DNA of 64,000 nt from Symmachiella dynata (lineage in GTDB: Bacteria > Planctomycetota > Planctomycetia > Planctomycetales > Planctomycetaceae), in the NCBI RefSeq assembly GCF_007747995.1, contig NZ_CP036276.1, forward strand, positions 3,525,001 to 3,589,000, written 5' to 3'. Made by a program: the position numbers and the translations under genes. Of the stretch, positions 43,912 to 53,239 are shown piece by piece. Positions within the stretch are counted from its first letter, which is position 1. Each line of letters opens with the position of its first letter. The notes under the pieces are model-generated. The model saw only the letters and a program-made list of their open reading frames with translations, made no database searches and was not told the DNA's origin.

Positions 43912-44388
43912 TTGAAGCGGTTTTGGGATAATGCAGTGCTTCTACTCGGAACCGGACTGGGAATCGGTTGGATTCCTGTCGCGCCGGGGACATTCGGCAC
44001 ATTGTGGGGGCTGCCTTTGGTGTGGGGAATCCAGCAGTTTCCGTTACCAATTCAGTGCTTGGTGATCATTGGACTCTTTATAATCGGGATCCCGATCTGC
44101 GGGCGTTCGGCGAAATTAATGGGGACCGACGACCCTGGGGGCGTGGTTTTTGACGAAATCGCTGCCATGCCGATCGTGTTTCTGGTGACTCCTCTGACTT
44201 GGCCGACTGCCATCTTTGGTTTTTTGTGGTTTCGAGTCTTTGATATCTTAAAACCACCTCCAGCATCTCGGTTGGAGAAAATGCACGGCGGACTGGGGAT
44301 TATGGCGGACGACAGCATGGCCGGGATTTATGCAGCCGTTGCCCTATGGGGCACAGCGAAAATCTGGGGCCTCGAGACGCTGGTTTGA
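43912..44388 (+). CDS. pgpA: Phosphatidylglycerophosphatase A
   Basis: 158 residues from TTG 43912. PgpA removes the phosphate of phosphatidylglycerol phosphate to give phosphatidylglycerol. Family blocks present: LGTGLGIGWIPVAPGTFGTLWG at the start, DPGGVVFDEIAAMPI in the middle, and the C-terminal FRVFDILKPPPASRLEKMHGGLGIMADDSMAGIYA, which bears the acidic metal-binding residues (FDE, FD and DD). Four hydrophobic segments place it in the inner membrane. The length matches the family. The neighbouring folD lies 211 bp further on the same strand; an operon is not supported. Confidence 0.93.
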   Translation: MKRFWDNAVLLLGTGLGIGWIPVAPGTFGTLWGLPLVWGIQQFPLPIQCLVIIGLFIIGIPICGRSAKLMGTDDPGGVVFDEIAAMPIVFLVTPLTWPTAIFGFLWFRVFDILKPPPASRLEKMHGGLGIMADDSMAGIYAAVALWGTAKIWGLETLV

Positions 44389-44599
44389 CGATATAAGCAA
44401 CAGGCCCAGCGAATTTTATGCGCCGTCACACAGGAAAGACACACGCAGGCCGGCAATGTTCGCCATGACAGTAAATCGGCTGGCGAGATTTTTTTCGAAG
44501 TTCCATATGGCCAACCGGTGTGCGAAACGCTATGAAATGGTGATTCGGTGAGGCCTGACTGAGAAGATTCGGAAACCCAGCGACAAGGACGATTTAGAC

Positions 44600-45469
44600 G
44601 TGCCAGCTCACATCATTGACGGCAAGGCGTTGGCTGAAAAATTGCGGGTGGAGATCGCCAGCGACGTTTCCACCTTCGTCAACGAAACCGGAGTCACGCC
44701 TCATTTGGCAGCGGTACTGGTGGGAGACGATCCGGCGAGCGCCGTCTATGTTCGCAACAAGGAACGCGCCTGCGCCAACGTCGGAATCGGCAGCACGTTG
44801 CATCGGCTTGCATCGGAAACGACACAGGCCGAATTGTTGGAGTTGATTCATCAACTCAATGCAGACGACAGCGTACACGGAATTTTGGTGCAGTTGCCTT
44901 TACCTGCTCAAATTCATGAAAAAGCGGTCCTCGACGCAGTTTCTGCCCTGAAGGACGTCGATGCGTTTCACCCCGAAAATGTCGGATTGATCGTGCAAGG
45001 CCGTCCACGCTTTTTGCCCTGCACGCCGTGCGGCGTCCAACAGATGTTGATTCATCAAGGCGTTCAGACCGCTGGCGCGCATGCGGTCGTAATCGGACGG
45101 AGCGAAATTGTCGGCAAACCGTTGGTCAACATGCTGATGCAAAAAGGCGAAGCCGCCAACGCCACCGTGACCGTCTGCCACAGTCGGACACGCGACCTGA
45201 ACGACATCACACGTCAGGCGGATATTTTGATTGCTGCGATCGGTTTGCCGCTATTTGTGAAGGCCGACATGGTCAAGCCCGGTGCGGCGGTCATAGACGT
45301 GGGGATCAATCGGCTGGACGGCAAATTGGTCGGAGATGTCGATTTTGATCAAGTCCGCGAAGTCGCCGGGGCGATTAGTCCTGTTCCGGGCGGAGTCGGA
45401 CCGATGACGATAACAATGTTGCTGCGCAATACTTTGACGGCTGCAACCTTATTGAGAAAAACGAGTTGA
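44600..45469 (+). CDS. folD: FolD, methylenetetrahydrofolate dehydrogenase/cyclohydrolase
   Basis: 289 residues from a GTG at 44600. It interconverts 5,10-methylene- and 10-formyl-tetrahydrofolate by two steps, using NADP. Blocks: VGDDPASAVYVRNKERACANVGI with the catalytic Lys, GILVQLPLPAQIHEKAVLDAV, KDVDAFHPENVG, FLPCTPCGV, the Rossmann loop VVIGRSEIVGKPLVNML, TVTVCHSRTRDL, ADILIAAIG and the terminal PVPGGVGPMTITMLLRNT. All key residues appear in place. The next gene, glgX, begins 84 bp later on the same strand. The first ATG-type start within is later and would lose the conserved beginning, so GTG is preferred. Confidence 0.96.
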   Translation: MPAHIIDGKALAEKLRVEIASDVSTFVNETGVTPHLAAVLVGDDPASAVYVRNKERACANVGIGSTLHRLASETTQAELLELIHQLNADDSVHGILVQLPLPAQIHEKAVLDAVSALKDVDAFHPENVGLIVQGRPRFLPCTPCGVQQMLIHQGVQTAGAHAVVIGRSEIVGKPLVNMLMQKGEAANATVTVCHSRTRDLNDITRQADILIAAIGLPLFVKADMVKPGAAVIDVGINRLDGKLVGDVDFDQVREVAGAISPVPGGVGPMTITMLLRNTLTAATLLRKTS

Positions 45470-45553
45470 TGATCCGGCGCTCTTCCTGATGAAGGGGCGT
45501 CCCGTACTTTTGGGATGCGGTTTATTACAAGAACAGGGACGGACGAAAAAATT

Positions 45554-47710
45554 ATGGCTGTCGACCAAAATATTCGTGAAAAATTGTTTCAGGTCATTGA
45601 TAGTAATTTCTCCATCTCTCGTGGATCGCCCATGCCGTTGGGGCCGACATTGCAGCGGCACGGCATCAACTTTGCCGTTTTCTCAAAACACGCCACCGGT
45701 GTGACGTTGGTGTTGTTCGTGCCGGGCGAAATGGAGCCGATCGCGGAGTTTCCGCTCGATCCGCACTACAACCGCACCGGTCAAGTGTGGCACGCCTTTG
45801 TGAGCGGCGTCGATGTGGGGATCCAATACGGTTACCGCATGCAGGGACCACACGACCACATCCACAAATTCGACTACGATCAGGTGTTGCTCGATCCCTA
45901 TGCCCGTTCGGTGTCGGGAAGTTCCCGTTGGGGGTCACGGCACGACATCGACCATCATCACGATCCGCTTGCCGAAGGGGGCGAAGTTCACGGCCAGCAT
46001 TCGGTCGTGGTCGACGGTGAATTCGATTGGGAATTCGACCAACCGCTCAATCGACCGTTGTGGGAAACGATTATCTACGAAATGCACGTGCGGGGCATGA
46101 CGGCGAATGAGAATTCGGGCGTGAAACATCCCGGCACGTTTCGGGGACTGATCGACAAAATCCCGTATTTAAAGGATTTGGGGATCACCGCCATCGAACT
46201 GCTCCCCATCAACGAGTTTGATGAATCGGGAAATTGGCGCCGCAATCCGCTGACGGGCGAACGATTGTTCGACTATTGGGGCTACAACTCGATTGCCTTC
46301 TTCGCCGCCAAAGCCGCGTATGCATCGGACAACGGCGTCGGCGCTGAAGTGAATGAATTTAAAACGATGGTCAAGGCGATGCACGATTCGGGCATCGAGG
46401 TCATCCTGGATATCGTGTTCAATCACACGTCTGAGGGAGACGAGCGGGGACGAACGTTGTCGTTTCGCGGCATCGACAACTCGGTCTATTACATGATCGA
46501 TCCCAAGACGGGACGGCACTACAACTATTCTGGTTGCGGCAACACGATGAACTGCAATCACCCGGTCGTCCGAGACATGATTTTGGACAGCCTACGGTAC
46601 TGGGTGACGGAAATGCACGTCGACGGGTTCCGCTTCGACTTGGCCTCGATTTTAGGGCGGGGACAGGATGGTTCGGTCTTGCCCAACCCGCCGTTGTTGG
46701 AACGCATCGCCGCTGATCCCGTGTTGGCAAATACGAAAATCATTGCCGAGGCTTGGGACGCCGGCGGGCTCTATCAGGTCGGGACGTTTCCCGCCTGGGG
46801 CCGCTGGGCGGAATGGAACGGGAAATTCCGCGATGACATCCGCTCGTTTGTAAAAAGCGATCCCGGTGCGGTGGCCTCATTGGCCACCCGTTTGTCCGGT
46901 TCGGCCGATTTGTATCAAGGCAGCGGTCGTGCGCCGTATCACAGTATCAATTTCGTCACCAGCCACGATGGCTTCACGATGTCGGACTTGGTTTCCTACA
47001 ACACGAAGCACAATGAATCCAACGGCGAACGCGGCGCCGATGGCGACAACGACAACCACAGTTGGAATTGCGGCGAAGAAGGACCGACGAAATCGGCGGA
47101 GATCAATAAACTCCGCAGGCAGCAGGTCAAAAACATGGCGACCCTGCTGATGTTGTCGCACGGGGTACCCATGCTGCTGGCGGGCGATGAATTCGGTCGC
47201 ACGCAGAACGGAAATAACAATGCTTATTGCCAAGACAACACCACATCGTGGGTGGATTGGTCGTTGGCGAAAAAGAACAAGGACTTGTTAGAGTTCTTCC
47301 AACGACTGATTCAGTTTCGTCGCCGCAATACAATTTTTCAGCGGAGGACATTCGGCGACGATGGCATCACGATTGCTTGGCACGGAAAGCATTTGAACCA
47401 GCCCGATTGGTCCTGGGAGTCGCGGAGCTTGGCGATGCGGATGTTCGAAAATCAAGGCACCGAAAACTCGACCGATATTTATCTCATCGCCCACGCACAT
47501 TGGGTACCGGCAGCATTTGAGCTCCCGGCATTGCCCAGTGGTCGCAAATGGTACCGATTTATTGACACTTCGTGTGGCAAGGACTCAATCGCCGATGTGG
47601 ATTGTGAAATTCCGCTCTCGGATCAATGCAGCTACAATGTGTTTCCGCGGTCCACTGTTTTGTTGATCGCCAAAGATATCGAAACCCAGCCGTTGCCCTC
47701 ATCCAATTAG
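45554..47710 (+). CDS. glgX: Glycogen debranching enzyme GlgX
   Basis: 718 residues from ATG 45554 (an ATG-like start at 45515 precedes it in unrelated sequence). Isoamylase-type GH13 enzyme that cuts alpha-1,6 branches of glycogen trimmed by phosphorylase. An N-terminal E-set domain (GSPMPLGPTLQRHGINFAVF, GIQYGYRMQGP, DPYARSVSG) precedes the TIM barrel: ELLPINEFDESGNW, DYWGYNSIAFFAAKAAYAS, VILDIVFNHTSEGDE, VDGFRFDLASILGRG with the catalytic Asp nucleophile, KIIAEAWDAGG with the acid Glu, and FVTSHDGFTMSDLVSYN with the third Asp. A C-terminal beta domain ends the protein. Followed by a Rho-independent terminator at 47742-47780. All three catalytic residues are present. Confidence 0.96.
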   Translation: MAVDQNIREKLFQVIDSNFSISRGSPMPLGPTLQRHGINFAVFSKHATGVTLVLFVPGEMEPIAEFPLDPHYNRTGQVWHAFVSGVDVGIQYGYRMQGPHDHIHKFDYDQVLLDPYARSVSGSSRWGSRHDIDHHHDPLAEGGEVHGQHSVVVDGEFDWEFDQPLNRPLWETIIYEMHVRGMTANENSGVKHPGTFRGLIDKIPYLKDLGITAIELLPINEFDESGNWRRNPLTGERLFDYWGYNSIAFFAAKAAYASDNGVGAEVNEFKTMVKAMHDSGIEVILDIVFNHTSEGDERGRTLSFRGIDNSVYYMIDPKTGRHYNYSGCGNTMNCNHPVVRDMILDSLRYWVTEMHVDGFRFDLASILGRGQDGSVLPNPPLLERIAADPVLANTKIIAEAWDAGGLYQVGTFPAWGRWAEWNGKFRDDIRSFVKSDPGAVASLATRLSGSADLYQGSGRAPYHSINFVTSHDGFTMSDLVSYNTKHNESNGERGADGDNDNHSWNCGEEGPTKSAEINKLRRQQVKNMATLLMLSHGVPMLLAGDEFGRTQNGNNNAYCQDNTTSWVDWSLAKKNKDLLEFFQRLIQFRRRNTIFQRRTFGDDGITIAWHGKHLNQPDWSWESRSLAMRMFENQGTENSTDIYLIAHAHWVPAAFELPALPSGRKWYRFIDTSCGKDSIADVDCEIPLSDQCSYNVFPRSTVLLIAKDIETQPLPSSN

Positions 47711-47741
47711 CGGGCAACGCGCATTCACAGAGTCGAACAAC

Positions 47742-47780
47742 ACCCGCCCGCGGCGATGTCGCGGTGCGGGTTTTTATTTT
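47742..47780 (+). terminator. Rho-independent terminator of glgX
   Basis: Stem ACCCGCCCGCG... / ...CGCGGTGCGGGT with one bulged position, followed by TTTTTATTTTTT. It starts 32 bp after the glgX stop and overlaps the stop codon of the convergent gene at 47774. Confidence 0.8.
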
Positions 47781-49891
47781 TTCGGAGCGGGGACGGTGAG
47801 TTTCACTGTCCGTTCTGTTGCCGTCGGATTGACAGTGATCGGGAGCGACCAGTTGGCCGTACGGATTTTGCAGAGTCCGCCAGCACCGTCGCGGCAAAAT
47901 TGATAGGTCACCGAGATCAACAATGTCGTTGCGCCGGTTTCCTGCTCAAGCGGCAACGCGAATTGTGCTGCTCCGTCAGCGAATTTGGCTTCGCCGCGAA
48001 TGCCCAGATGTTTGTCAGCAATCAGTGACTGCGCTCCCTGAGCGGTCACACGGTAAGTAACGGGCGCGAGTTTGTTGATTTTAAAGCCGTCGGGAATGTC
48101 CAACTGAACCGCAAAGGGCAACGTCTTGCCGGCAGCGATTTCAGTGGGGGGCAGTTTGATGACATTCTTTAGCGGACGCTGTTTGGCGACTGCTTTGGGT
48201 GGCGAGGGGGGCATTAAACCGGCGATGTCCAACGTTGTGACTTGCTTGGAATCCAGATCGGCAACACGAATTTGATGATTGTTGGTATCAGCGATGTACA
48301 ACCGCGATCCCGCTACAGCCAGACCTGCCGGTTCGGAGAACTGCGGCGGCTGAGCTTTGTTGCCAGCTGTGCCGGTTCCCAGGAAAGTCATGCACTGACC
48401 CGTGTCGATGTCCACGACTTTGATTTTGTGGTTGTAACTGTCGGCGACATACAGTTTGCCGTTGTCGTAGGTGATCCCCAACGGATGTTGCAGTTTGACT
48501 TCGGCGCCAACACCATCGACATCACCGAACCGGAATAGCCCGCCGCCGTTTTTGCCGACGAGCGTGGTGACCGTTCCCTCGGGGTCTAAGTCGATTTTGC
48601 GGACCGCCGATGCTTCGCTGTCCACGACGTACAGAAATTCACCATCCGTCGCCACGCCAGAGGGTTGCGCCATCGCCGATTCGAACATCGGTCCGTCAAT
48701 GACATCCTCACGACCGGAACCTGCATAGGGCCGCACCGTGCCGGCGGTTTCGTCGAGCACCCACATCTGGTGCGGACCGGCCATGGCGATGTAAAGTTGG
48801 TCGCCGATGGCTGACAACGCCCAGGGGCTGTTTAATGCGGTCGTCAGCAACTCCTTGCCCACTCTTCGAGACCGGTTTTGTTCGCCCGTGCCGGCCAACG
48901 TCGCGACTTGCTTGGTTTTGAGGTCGACTTTGCGGATGAGGTGATTTTCGGTGTCGGCGATGTAAAGCACATCGCCCCGCAGAGCCATGCCTTGTGGATG
49001 ATCGAACGTGGCTGTGTCGTATCCGCCATCATCGGTGCCCATGTTGCCATTGCCGATGATGTCCACCAGTTTGCCGTCGAGCGTAGTGATGACGATACGA
49101 TTGTTGTTGCTGTCGGAGATATACAACCGATCAGCAGTTTCGTCAGCCAGCAGTTTGCCGGGATAACGTAGCGGTGTCGGTTGAGCACTTTCGCGTTCCA
49201 GCTGAAAGTCGATGGGGGTCTCGTCCAGCGTCCCTTTTTTACGGTGGTATGCGAGCAACGGCTGGATGACGTGTTTGTCGATCGTTTGGTGTTGAAATTC
49301 GCCTGAGTTGTTGCCCACAAAATAGCCCTCGGGATCGATGATGCCGATGGTGGGCCAAGACCGCGTGAAGAACTTGCGCCACAACGTCATGTCCGAATCA
49401 TTGATGACCGGGTGTTCAATTTCATAACGCATGATCGCTTGACGAATATTCTCGGTCCCCTTCTCATTGTCGAACTTGGCTGAATGGATACCAATGACGA
49501 CCAATTGATCGGGGTATTTCTTTTCCAGCGCTTTCAGTTCCGGCAAAATGTGAATGCAGTTGATGCAGCAGTAGGTCCAAAAATCGAGAATCACGATTTT
49601 GCCCCGCAGATCTTGCGGTGTGATCGGTCCGGATGTGTTCAACCAACCGTTGCCGCCATCGAAATCTTTGACGCGGAAATGGCGGGTGAATGGATTTTTC
49701 TCTTCGACGGGTTGGTCAGCATCGGCAGCCGGTTTGTCGGCTGTCGGTTTTGCTTCATCCGTTTTGGGTTTGTCGGCGTCGTCAGCAACGGCGATTTGCC
49801 CGCCAAAAAGAACCGCGGCACACAAGCAAACGCTGATGATGCCGTTTGGATTGACGAACTGATGTTTCCATTGAAGTCGGTTGAGCTGCAT
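47774..49891 (-). CDS. NHLRC2-like secreted thioredoxin/NHL-repeat protein
   Basis: 705 residues. An N-terminal hydrophobic segment (ISVCLCAAVLFGGQIAVA) is a signal peptide or anchor, followed by an acidic Lys/Asp linker. The redoxin domain has LRGKIVILDFWTYCCINCIHILPEL, with the CxxC (C-I-N-C) active site at about 110-113, and SWPTIGIIDPEG with the cis-Pro. Then come NHL-type propeller repeats (GYDTATFDHPQGMALRGDVLYIADTENHLIRKVDL and similar, about six blades) and a C-terminal beta-sandwich (LPFAVQLDIPDGFKI). The WTYCCINC motif and architecture match animal NHLRC2, so this is the bacterial form. Role: probably an extracytoplasmic thiol oxidoreductase with the propeller binding a partner. Monocistronic, convergent with glgX. 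Confidence 0.9.
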   Translation of the reverse strand: MQLNRLQWKHQFVNPNGIISVCLCAAVLFGGQIAVADDADKPKTDEAKPTADKPAADADQPVEEKNPFTRHFRVKDFDGGNGWLNTSGPITPQDLRGKIVILDFWTYCCINCIHILPELKALEKKYPDQLVVIGIHSAKFDNEKGTENIRQAIMRYEIEHPVINDSDMTLWRKFFTRSWPTIGIIDPEGYFVGNNSGEFQHQTIDKHVIQPLLAYHRKKGTLDETPIDFQLERESAQPTPLRYPGKLLADETADRLYISDSNNNRIVITTLDGKLVDIIGNGNMGTDDGGYDTATFDHPQGMALRGDVLYIADTENHLIRKVDLKTKQVATLAGTGEQNRSRRVGKELLTTALNSPWALSAIGDQLYIAMAGPHQMWVLDETAGTVRPYAGSGREDVIDGPMFESAMAQPSGVATDGEFLYVVDSEASAVRKIDLDPEGTVTTLVGKNGGGLFRFGDVDGVGAEVKLQHPLGITYDNGKLYVADSYNHKIKVVDIDTGQCMTFLGTGTAGNKAQPPQFSEPAGLAVAGSRLYIADTNNHQIRVADLDSKQVTTLDIAGLMPPSPPKAVAKQRPLKNVIKLPPTEIAAGKTLPFAVQLDIPDGFKINKLAPVTYRVTAQGAQSLIADKHLGIRGEAKFADGAAQFALPLEQETGATTLLISVTYQFCRDGAGGLCKIRTANWSLPITVNPTATERTVKLTVPAPKK

Positions 49892-49996
49892 TGCAGAAGG
49901 TCCCTCTAAAGCGGTGGCTGCCGGCTGGATTCACAGTGAGCGAACAGCGTGAGGATACCGCAGTACAGGGATGCCTGACAACCGAGAATACCGACG

Positions 49997-52717
49997 CTAC
50001 GGCGTTTCCACCGGCGGGCGGTCTTCCACGGTCCAGCTTTTATTGAGGAAGCGTTTGCCGTCGACTTGAACGGCGCGCAAGCTGATTTCTTCGCCGATCA
50101 ATGAATCAGCGTTCAGAATCCGGTAAAACTTGCGGTCTTCGCCGCGGCCCAGTTTGACGACGGACCGCTTTTGCCGCCGCCGTCCGGGGATCAGCAGGTT
50201 GCAGTTGAAATTCAGGATTTCCAACGGTTCGGTGATGTTGGTGATGATTTGCTCGACGACAAGAATCGCGTGACCATGTTTTCGCTCGACATGGTAATTG
50301 ACATCCAATTTGACTTTGCCGAGCCCCAAAGTGTAAGGGCGGTGCACGGTGAAATGGTATTCGCGGTCGGCGGAGATGTTAAAATCGACAGTGGCGGAGA
50401 GATCCCCAATGCCCGCACCACGGGGGAAAGATAAGGAAACGGGCAGTTGGAATGCTTCATTGGGCGACAGCGTCAGTGGGGTGCGCAGTTGCTCGACGTT
50501 CCATTTGTCACTGTATTTCAAGTCCGAACTGACGGTGATGCCCTGACCAAAGGTATTCGTCCCGGTGATCATCTCCTGGTGTTCGCCAAATTCACTGGGG
50601 ACTCGTTTGCGTTGAAATTGCATTGCCAAACGAAAGCGGGCGACCGGTTCAGAACACTTGCGTACGATGATCGGGACAGGACCGACTTGGAGTACTTGTT
50701 GCCGCCGAGCCTGAGTCGATTTGCGGTCGATGGTTTGTCGCAGTTCAATGACTTCCGCGGGACGCGTGCGGCCGAACAGGTCGGTAATCTCTACATTTTC
50801 GCCCAGGTAGATTTTCTCCGTTGTCGGTTGGTCGTTCCAAATCACCATCAACACTTCACCCGGTTTGGCAAAGACGACGTTGGGGCTGTTGTTGGGCATT
50901 TGAAATTTGCCGAGAAACGTCGACTCCTGCAAGGCGAGCGCTGTGGTCCGCCAGGGAAGAAACAGTTCCGTTGGTGAACCATCGGGATACAATAGCCCGA
51001 ATTCTGGATCAAACGGATTGTAGGCGAAGACCGCATCCGCGCCACCCAATTGCGCGACCATCATGCGACGGACCAGATCGGCTGCGCGTTCGTTGAGTTG
51101 GTGGTCGGTCGACAACGGTTTGATGAGGACCCAGCGCGGAATCCCGGTGGCAGCGGTGCGTTCCAGATGCTGTTGCAATTGAGCATCGTTAGGAGTCGGG
51201 TCTGTGTTCAGCGATAAGAAACTGTTCGGCAGAGTTTCGCCTTGCGGCAATGGCTGTGTCCAGTCCCAGTGGACGCCGATTTGCACATTGCGGCCGACGC
51301 GGTCGAATTCTTGTTTGATCGAGTCCACAACTTGCGGCAGCCGCTTCATGCCGACGAAACTTTTATCCGATTCATCCCCCAACTGCCAATGCCGCACGCG
51401 GAACGAATAACTGGCAATCACCGGTTCCAGTGAGGGATACCAGAAGTCGTTGGGCATGTTGAAGATTTTGCCGATGGCTGAGCCGGTGAAATCTTCAGCG
51501 AATTTATCCATCAACGATTTTGGCGGATGATTCAACAGACCGACCAGTTTGATGTCCTTGCGCGTTAAACGTTCGACGAGTTGTGTGACATCAGCCGAGT
51601 CATTCATACCGGCGACGCCTTTGTCGGTCCACAAAGGATACTTGACCCAATTGACCCCGCCTTGTGCCGCGACTTCGGCCAGTTCGGGCACATCCATTTC
51701 GCCGGCACCTTCGGTCAGTGACCAGCCGAAGTTACCGTGGCTACCAGGGCGGGCGCGTTCCATCACGGCGAAGGTTGTCAGTTTTTGCAGGATGGAAACA
51801 TCATCCCGCTTGAATGTGGCGCGGACGCGGTAAAAGCCTTTTTTTAACAATGTTTCATCGTTGTGCGTCAATTCCGACAGGTCCCACTTGTAGGTATGCT
51901 CGCCCGAATTGTTCAGGTCCTTATCATCCGCGCGCCGCTCCCGTTTGATCCATTTGATCTCCGAATCACCCCCCGATGTTTCTGCTTCGGCTGTTTCTAA
52001 CTCCAAAACGAGTTGGTGTTTGCGACCGGCATCACGTCCTGAAACACTCGCTTCGATTTGAATCCGTTCTCCTTCGAGGAAATAGTGTTGGTTGTTATGC
52101 GTTGAGATGGTGACCAACGGGAGGCTCACCAAGCGAATGTCATCAAACCAAGCGTCGCCGTGAATATCCATTTTGGCGCCCGCCATCAAATGACAGCCGA
52201 TCACCACAAATTTGAATTCCGGTTTCGGATTGAAGGGGCCGACACGTACGGTTTGAAATTCAGCGTGTGTCCCCATCACCGCTTGGCTGAGATGGCGTTC
52301 GATTCGTTGACGTTTATAATTCAAAAAGGAGAGCGAAATGAACGCGGCGTCATGGACTAAGCCAGCTGTGCGAATCTTCGCCTCCAGACCATAGGAATGA
52401 TCCGTGGCAATCCGAATCGCCGGGGAATAATACGTCGCCTGTCCGCCGTTGAGTGTGAATTGTAGCGACCGCTGGCCGTCATAATCGCTGGGGGCATCGA
52501 TGGGATCGATGAAGGCCTCGACGTATTCGGGAAACAGCGGGCCGCGTCGTCGACTCCAATCGGTCGGTTGCGGAAGTTTGTCCAACGTGCGATCTTTTTC
52601 TTGATCAAACGTGAACATGCGAACCGTCTCGGCCGCTTCAAACGGATCGAGAGCGTGATCGGCCGGCGTTGCAGCCGCCAACGTCAGGCACAACAACGTT
52701 GTCAAACTTCCCATCAT
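49997..52717 (-). CDS. Large secreted protein, probable glycosidase-like barrel, unrecognised family
   Basis: 906 residues from ATG 52717 (an earlier ATG at 52753 precedes a weaker signal). Signal peptide MGSLTTLLCLTLAAATPA; then an N-terminal beta-sandwich like a carbohydrate-binding module (residues about 60-190: YDGQRSLQFTLNGGQATYYSPAI, FQTVRVGPFNPKPEFKFVVI, GDAWFDDIRLVSLP). Next a beta domain to about 320, then a TIM-barrel-like stretch 330-620 (NFGWSLTEGAGEMDVPELAEVAAQGGVNWVKYPLW, KLVGLLNHPP, YSFRVRHWQLGDESD, NVQIGVHWDW, AFAYNPFDPEFGL). The HWQLGDE motif is where GH-A enzymes usually carry an acid residue, so the Glu is a candidate. The C-terminal 200 residues are beta-rich. I do not recognise the family; a hydrolase of polysaccharide is a reasonable inference only. 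Confidence 0.75.
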   Translation of the reverse strand: MMGSLTTLLCLTLAAATPADHALDPFEAAETVRMFTFDQEKDRTLDKLPQPTDWSRRRGPLFPEYVEAFIDPIDAPSDYDGQRSLQFTLNGGQATYYSPAIRIATDHSYGLEAKIRTAGLVHDAAFISLSFLNYKRQRIERHLSQAVMGTHAEFQTVRVGPFNPKPEFKFVVIGCHLMAGAKMDIHGDAWFDDIRLVSLPLVTISTHNNQHYFLEGERIQIEASVSGRDAGRKHQLVLELETAEAETSGGDSEIKWIKRERRADDKDLNNSGEHTYKWDLSELTHNDETLLKKGFYRVRATFKRDDVSILQKLTTFAVMERARPGSHGNFGWSLTEGAGEMDVPELAEVAAQGGVNWVKYPLWTDKGVAGMNDSADVTQLVERLTRKDIKLVGLLNHPPKSLMDKFAEDFTGSAIGKIFNMPNDFWYPSLEPVIASYSFRVRHWQLGDESDKSFVGMKRLPQVVDSIKQEFDRVGRNVQIGVHWDWTQPLPQGETLPNSFLSLNTDPTPNDAQLQQHLERTAATGIPRWVLIKPLSTDHQLNERAADLVRRMMVAQLGGADAVFAYNPFDPEFGLLYPDGSPTELFLPWRTTALALQESTFLGKFQMPNNSPNVVFAKPGEVLMVIWNDQPTTEKIYLGENVEITDLFGRTRPAEVIELRQTIDRKSTQARRQQVLQVGPVPIIVRKCSEPVARFRLAMQFQRKRVPSEFGEHQEMITGTNTFGQGITVSSDLKYSDKWNVEQLRTPLTLSPNEAFQLPVSLSFPRGAGIGDLSATVDFNISADREYHFTVHRPYTLGLGKVKLDVNYHVERKHGHAILVVEQIITNITEPLEILNFNCNLLIPGRRRQKRSVVKLGRGEDRKFYRILNADSLIGEEISLRAVQVDGKRFLNKSWTVEDRPPVETP

Positions 52718-53239
52718 CGGGCGGTTCCGGCACTTTCCAGCGGAGTGGGGCAAACACCGGTCAGAGAGAACCGGTTCTCTTAGAATCGACGCCCGCCCCG
52801 TCTCGACTGGACTTTCGCAACCTTTGGCACGGATGTGCGTGCTGTTCGCGTTGTAGTGATCACGCCCGGACTAACGCCGCCGCCGCCCCACCATCGTTGT
52901 GCGCGGATCTCCCGACCCCGCAACAGTTAGTTGTGCGCGGGTCTCCTGACCCCGCACTCAATAGACCGAAGGTCTCCCATTGTAGGCGTGAGACGCGAGG
53001 CCACAGACGTGGGAAAACTAAAGGCAACCGCAGCCCAACTTCCCGCCTACCCCCCTACTCTCTTCTGGCCACTAGCCACTCCGCCCCCCATTGTTATGCG
53101 CGGGTCTCCTGATCATGGTCAGGAACAGCCTAGCCTGACCCGGCACTGGCGGACGAGCCCCCAGTGGCACCCAGACCTGTAACCTTTTGAGAGGGAATGG
53201 GTTACGGGGAAGTCGGTGGTTTGGCTTAACGCTTTCGGA
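52718..53239. repeat. Intergenic region with three copies of a short repeat
   Basis: 522 bp. The unit TTGTGCGCGGGTCTCCTGAC followed by CCCGCA occurs at 52897-52923 (diverged), 52931-52956 (best), and 53091-53121 with a truncated CTGATCATGGTCAG hairpin. No coding frame of note. The remainder shows nothing identifiable. Confidence 0.65.
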
